Shown in pieces: positions 8,510 to 11,450 of a stretch of DNA of 11,450 bases. Within the stretch, counting starts at the first letter, position 1. The number at the start of each line of letters is the position of its first letter. The stretch is from JAYFRC01 sp034926415 (lineage in GTDB: Bacteria; Bacillota; Clostridia; Oscillospirales; Oscillospiraceae), in NCBI GenBank assembly GCA_034926415.1, contig JAYFRC010000065.1:1-11450 (forward strand). The letters run 5' to 3'. The notes beneath the pieces are model-generated. The model saw only the letters and a list, made by a program, of their open reading frames with translations. It made no database searches and was not told the DNA's origin. A program made the translations under genes and the position numbers.

Positions 8510-8523
8510 AAAAAAATGAATAA

Positions 8524-8599
8524 CCGGGATTAGCGCAGTTGGTAGCGCGGGTGGTTTGGGACCATCAGGCCGGGCGTTCGAGTCGCCCATCTCGGACCA
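8524..8599 (+). tRNA. tRNA-Pro, anticodon UGG, CCA encoded
   Basis: A complete 76-base cloverleaf. The acceptor stem 8524-8530 pairs with 8589-8595 (7 pairs, one G-U), the D stem GCGC at 8533-8536 pairs with 8545-8548, and the D loop carries GG. The anticodon stem 8550-8554 pairs with 8562-8566. The loop TTTGGGA (8555-8561) gives anticodon TGG at 8557-8559 with G at position 37. The T stem 8572-8576 pairs perfectly with 8584-8588 around TTCGAGT. A C1-G72 pair and discriminator A73 match the bacterial tRNA-Pro identity pattern, and CCA is encoded at 8597-8599. UGG reads all or most proline codons, so this may be an essential tRNA. It has its own promoter and terminator and is the usual type of gene used as an integration target, although no attachment repeat is visible. 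Confidence 0.97.
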
Positions 8600-8638
8600 A
8601 AACCCCGCTGAAATCGTAGATTTCAGCGGGGTTTTATT
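8599..8638. terminator. Near-perfect bidirectional rho-independent terminator
   Basis: CCCCGCTGAAATC (8603-8615) pairs without mismatch with 8619-8631 around a 3-base loop. AAAA before and TTTT after extend the stem and provide a U-run in both directions. It ends the tRNA-Pro transcript on the plus strand, beginning right at the CCA end, and could also stop minus-strand transcription coming from the helicase gene. Confidence 0.92.
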
Positions 8639-8930
8639 GCAAAAAGTTTGGATTTTTACTTACGCCTACTGCCGGCTTTGAGAGTCCTCGGAACCGGCTT
8701 TTTCTTTGTTTATAGCGGCGCAGAATTTTACCGCATCATTTCAATTCGTCCGCGTCCGCTGCCAGCCCCAGGAACCAGCAGCCGTCGCTTTCGCAGGATA
8801 CCACCATGCGGGTAACAATATCTCACCGCCCATTAGAACGATTCGGAATCTTCGGATAGTTCAATTTTTCAAGACGTTTGCAGCAACATGAACAGGAATC
8901 ATAAGTCACTTAGTGCATACGACGAAATGA
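8639..8930. other. Gap between tRNA-Pro and the convergent helicase gene
   Basis: About 290 bases without a supported gene. It contains a second plus-strand terminator (8671-8707) and, on the minus strand, a 23-codon reading frame from ATG 8807 to TGA 8736-8738 with no ribosome binding site and no recognisable family. That frame may be the decayed tail of a lost gene. I saw no copy of the tRNA 3' end here, and no terminator specific to the helicase gene. Confidence 0.5.
8671..8707 (+). terminator. Second plus-strand terminator, orphan
   Basis: GCCGG (8671-8675) pairs with CCGGC (8694-8698). TT/AA can extend the stem past a bulged C, and GAG/CTC can pair inside the loop. TTTTTCTTT follows directly. 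No gene lies between it and the tRNA terminator about 40 bases upstream, so it is either a backup terminator or what is left of an excised or decayed gene. Confidence 0.65.
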
Positions 8931-11450
8931 TTATCTCGTTTGCGCGTATGCGTCCAGCGCTTGCGCTATTTTTTCAATTTCTCCGCTGCCGTTCGTAGGG
9001 AAGCGAAGCGCGGGGATATTGTAAAGCTTTAGAATATGATCCTTCATGCGGTCGCGGTCATACTGCGCCGTGCCCTGTTTATGGAAATGAAAGCCGTCCA
9101 CCTCAATCGCCAGCACAGGCTTTTTGCTGATGCGGTTATAGATCAGAAAATCCAGGTGTGTGGCGGTATTCATGACATAACGGCACTCCTCGTCATCCAG
9201 CCGATGCGGATCGCGGATAAGCATATTCAGCGGCTGATGACAGACCACACCCAAGGAGAGCTGCGGCCGTACATTCAGAAGATCGCAGATCGCCGCATAC
9301 ATCAGATTCTCGGAATCGTATTCCGAGACCTGTTTGTGCTTCCTAAGATACGCAATCCGAGCATCGGTATATTGGCTGTACAGTAAATCAAAAACAGAAT
9401 AAATCTCGCTTTGCACAACCTCGCAGTTGTTGTATCGTATGTAACTGATGAGATCGCCGATGTTGCTGTCGGCCGGCTGTTCATCACCTGAGACCACAAG
9501 CAAAAGCTGTTTTTTCGCACGGGATACAGCCACATTCAAAAGATAGGGATCGTCTGAAAAATCCGTTATCACATCATCCACGGTGGTCAAAACGATGGCG
9601 CCTTTTTCACGCCCCTGGAACTTATGGACGGTATGAACTTCTATCTCGCTATTGCCCAATTCCTTTTCAATTTTGGAGACCTGATCCCTGTATGGAGCGA
9701 CAATGCCGACTTCTTTCGGCGAAGTGCCGTCCAGCTGCGGGAGGACTTCCTGCAAAGTCACATCAATTTGCCGCTGATTGATATGGTCACGGCGATGATT
9801 GCCCACGTTCGTCTGAAAAACTTTTAGTACATCGGGTTCACCGTGATCCTCTGTCATTATGACAAGCTCATTTTGATAGAATTTCTGATTGCAGAAGCCG
9901 ATAATTTTGGGGTGGCAGCGGTAATGTTCACGCAGAAGCGTCTGTGGAACATTCGGCAGCACACTGCAGACCGATTTTAGGAAGCTGTTGTCGGCAAAAG
10001 AATACCCGGCGGGCAAACTGAACGAGGAGAAGATCGCATTGCTGCGCCGCTTCATCTCGTCTGTTACGACATTTGGCAGCTGTTTGAGATCACCGACGAT
10101 CACTGCGCTTTTCGCGCAGGACAGCGCCAACGCTCCGGTTGCGACATCAACCTGCGAAGCCTCGTCCATGATGAGATAATCATAGGTCGCATTCTTCAGT
10201 GAGCTGCGCGAGGAAAATGTCGTACTCAAAACAATAGGGTATTCCTTCAACACCTCCATGGGGCGTTGCCACAGGTCGTCCTCGGTGAAGACTTCGCGGC
10301 TCTGATTCTCCCTGTAGCGAGCAGATAGAACTGCGCGCAAAAATCGAATGGACAGTTTTGTGAGCTCGTCCATCTTGCTTTTTGCATCTCTTTCAATAAG
10401 CAGTTTTTCTATAGAAGTAATTTCAGCTTCCAGATCGGACTTCTTGGCTTGATAATAGAGCCCCTGCAGCATTGTGATAATGCGCGGCAGGTTGTTTTTA
10501 TAAAATTTCCAATCGGAGATGCCGTACAGCAAAACGCTTTTAAGTTTGAACCACAGAGTGATGCTGCGATCTTCATCCGAGAAAGCACAGCATTCCTGCC
10601 AAAGGTCCATGAGCCTCTGCACCTTCAAATTCCGGCGGGGCTTTACGCCGGAATCGTCAACGCCGGTTTCCTTGCAGTATTCGGAGAAGTATTTTATCTC
10701 CAGCGTAAGGGCATTCAGTTCCTGCTTTGCCACAGCCAGACGTTCTTGTTTTGTGAAGAGTTCCGACAGTTCAGCGGATAATGCAATGACCCTGCTTTTC
10801 AATTCAGCTTGCCGGTCGGGGGACTGCTTCCATTCGGACATATTTGGATAAAGACCGGTCTGCCGTTGCAGAAAAGCAGTTTTGTTTTCCGTCTTTCCAA
10901 GAGGAGCCGCCAGAAATTCCAAAGCATTTTGGGGATCAGAGAGCTTCTCAAGAACGTTTTCCGTAGCGGAATTGTTGTTTGATACAACCAGAACTGTTTT
11001 CCTCGTAGCCAGGAGATTTGCAATAATGTTCAAAATGGTTTGGGTCTTTCCCGTACCGGGAGGTCCCTGTATCACGCTGATCTGATTTTCAAGCGCAGCT
11101 GACACTGCACGAAACTGGCTGGCATTTCCGCCGAAAGGAAAAATCGGAGTGCATTGGCGGTGGACAGCCGGATGGTGAGCTGCCGGATCAAGATACACCG
11201 CCATGGCAGTATCCTGCCCGACAAAGGGCAGATTTTCATATTGCTTTTCAAGGAGGACTGTACCTTCGTCGCTTTTCAATTCGTTGATTGCTGCCAACTG
11301 GCGGAGGTAATCCAAGCGGCTTCCTGCTTGCTTTTCGCCCAGACAGGAAATGTCGATTTTAAGACTGCGTTTTTCATATGTCCGCTCGCTGCCATCATCA
11401 AAGCAGATGTGCCAGTAATCGCCGCTCCTGGCATGAAACGAATAGATGCT
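8931..11450 (-). CDS. SF1 Upf1-like helicase with C-terminal PD-(D/E)XK-like nuclease domain, N terminus outside the window
   Basis: The minus-strand frame is open from the right edge to a TAA at 8931-8933 (839 visible residues). The TTG at 11315 is internal, because the frame continues to 11450 without a stop. Helicase motifs in order are Walker A GPPGTGKT (11066-11043), Walker B MDEASQ (about 10172-10155), GDLKQLP (about 10098-10075), LREHYRCHPKI, TVHKFQGREKG and NVAVSRAKKQ (about 9533-9504). About 250 residues lie between Walker A and B, including a charged Glu/Lys-rich stretch likely to be coiled coil, as in AAA_11/AAA_12-type helicases. After the helicase core, the last 130 residues include HLDFLIYN, AIEVDGFHFH (about 9112-9083) and YDRDRMKDHIL, the pattern of DUF2726/MTES_1575-type PD-(D/E)XK nucleases with Asp, Glu-x-Asp and a later Lys. 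The predicted activity is ATP-driven DNA or RNA unwinding coupled to cleavage. Related helicase-nuclease fusions occur in phage defence, but that role is an inference. Base use looks less GC-rich than in the surface operon. Confidence 0.9.
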   Translation of the reverse strand, partial: SIYSFHARSGDYWHICFDDGSERTYEKRSLKIDISCLGEKQAGSRLDYLRQLAAINELKSDEGTVLLEKQYENLPFVGQDTAMAVYLDPAAHHPAVHRQCTPIFPFGGNASQFRAVSAALENQISVIQGPPGTGKTQTILNIIANLLATRKTVLVVSNNNSATENVLEKLSDPQNALEFLAAPLGKTENKTAFLQRQTGLYPNMSEWKQSPDRQAELKSRVIALSAELSELFTKQERLAVAKQELNALTLEIKYFSEYCKETGVDDSGVKPRRNLKVQRLMDLWQECCAFSDEDRSITLWFKLKSVLLYGISDWKFYKNNLPRIITMLQGLYYQAKKSDLEAEITSIEKLLIERDAKSKMDELTKLSIRFLRAVLSARYRENQSREVFTEDDLWQRPMEVLKEYPIVLSTTFSSRSSLKNATYDYLIMDEASQVDVATGALALSCAKSAVIVGDLKQLPNVVTDEMKRRSNAIFSSFSLPAGYSFADNSFLKSVCSVLPNVPQTLLREHYRCHPKIIGFCNQKFYQNELVIMTEDHGEPDVLKVFQTNVGNHRRDHINQRQIDVTLQEVLPQLDGTSPKEVGIVAPYRDQVSKIEKELGNSEIEVHTVHKFQGREKGAIVLTTVDDVITDFSDDPYLLNVAVSRAKKQLLLVVSGDEQPADSNIGDLISYIRYNNCEVVQSEIYSVFDLLYSQYTDARIAYLRKHKQVSEYDSENLMYAAICDLLNVRPQLSLGVVCHQPLNMLIRDPHRLDDEECRYVMNTATHLDFLIYNRISKKPVLAIEVDGFHFHKQGTAQYDRDRMKDHILKLYNIPALRFPTNGSGEIEKIAQALDAYAQTR

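Larger units (their letters stand above)
8257..8523 (+). other. Intergenic region between tagD and tRNA-Pro, possible small RNA
   Basis: No convincing protein gene is present. The plus frame open from TTG 8310 (69 codons) has no ribosome binding site and would run into the tRNA promoter. The region holds a hairpin just after tagD, a sigma-70-type promoter across that hairpin, about 160 bases of structure-rich sequence (an imperfect stem at about 8339-8361, GCAG/CTGC at about 8365-8380, GCGC/GCGC at about 8460-8473 followed by GGATTTTCTT), and then the tRNA promoter. This could be a small RNA gene or an untranslated remnant. I do not recognise 6S, SRP, tmRNA or RNase P signatures in it. Confidence 0.35.

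Noticed and set aside
8310..8519. 69-codon plus frame upstream of the tRNA
   Set aside because: TTG start without ribosome binding site, no protein-like pattern, and it runs through the tRNA promoter.
8257..8930. CRISPR array or direct-repeat attachment site near the tRNA
   Set aside because: No regularly spaced repeats were found, and no second copy of the tRNA 3' end was seen in the window.
9036..10851. Several plus-strand frames of 60-116 codons across the helicase region
   Set aside because: They are antisense shadows of a gene whose minus-strand reading carries all SF1 helicase motifs in order. They lack ribosome binding sites and family patterns.
11313..11315. TTG as start of the helicase gene
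   Set aside because: The frame stays open to the right edge of the window and the extra 45 residues read as normal protein, so the true start is outside.

Overview
The window looks like chromosomal DNA of a GC-rich Firmicute, most likely an uncultured gut-type member of the Clostridia (for example Oscillospiraceae or Christensenellales relatives). The evidence is strong AGGAGG-type ribosome binding sites, close operon packing, use of GTG/TTG starts, a TagD of Bacillus/Clostridia type, a tRNA with encoded CCA, and sigma-70-like promoters. The exact taxon cannot be fixed from the sequence.

Layout. Positions 1-176 are a non-coding leader with a strong hairpin, followed by metK (S-adenosylmethionine synthetase, 177-1343). 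After a 119-base gap holding a long GNRA-capped hairpin comes a six-gene, same-strand, tightly packed cell-surface polysaccharide operon: two tandem paralogous polytopic membrane proteins of the O-antigen polymerase/ligase type (1463-2911 and 2934-4442), a family 2 glycosyltransferase (4439-5425), a Wzx-like flippase (5447-6736), a CDP-glycerol glycerophosphotransferase-like enzyme (6726-7865), and the CTP:glycerol-3-phosphate cytidylyltransferase TagD (7867-8256). From 8257 to 8510 there is an intergenic region with a hairpin and two well-formed promoters. A tRNA-Pro(UGG) at 8524-8599 is followed directly by a near-perfect terminator. After about 290 bases without a clear gene, a convergent minus-strand gene runs off the right edge (8931-11450). 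It encodes a large superfamily 1 Upf1-like helicase with a C-terminal PD-(D/E)XK-like nuclease domain.

How the genes work together. TagD makes CDP-glycerol and the TagB/TagF-like enzyme transfers glycerol phosphate from it. The GT2 enzyme adds a sugar to a lipid-linked intermediate, the flippase exports it, and one or both polymerase/ligase-like proteins polymerise or attach it outside the membrane. This points to a glycerol-phosphate-bearing polysaccharide made by a Wzx/Wzy-type route rather than a classical ABC-exported wall teichoic acid. No initiating glycosyl-1-phosphate transferase, chain-length regulator or LCP ligase is in the window, so the pathway must be completed elsewhere.

The most noteworthy items are the duplicated polymerase/ligase pair, the helicase-nuclease fusion next to a tRNA gene (a plausible single-gene defence protein, unproven), a possible small RNA driven by a good promoter at 8291-8319, and the hairpin/start-stop element between metK and the surface operon. 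Nothing here proves a new system. The tandem paralogue arrangement and the helicase-nuclease are the best leads.
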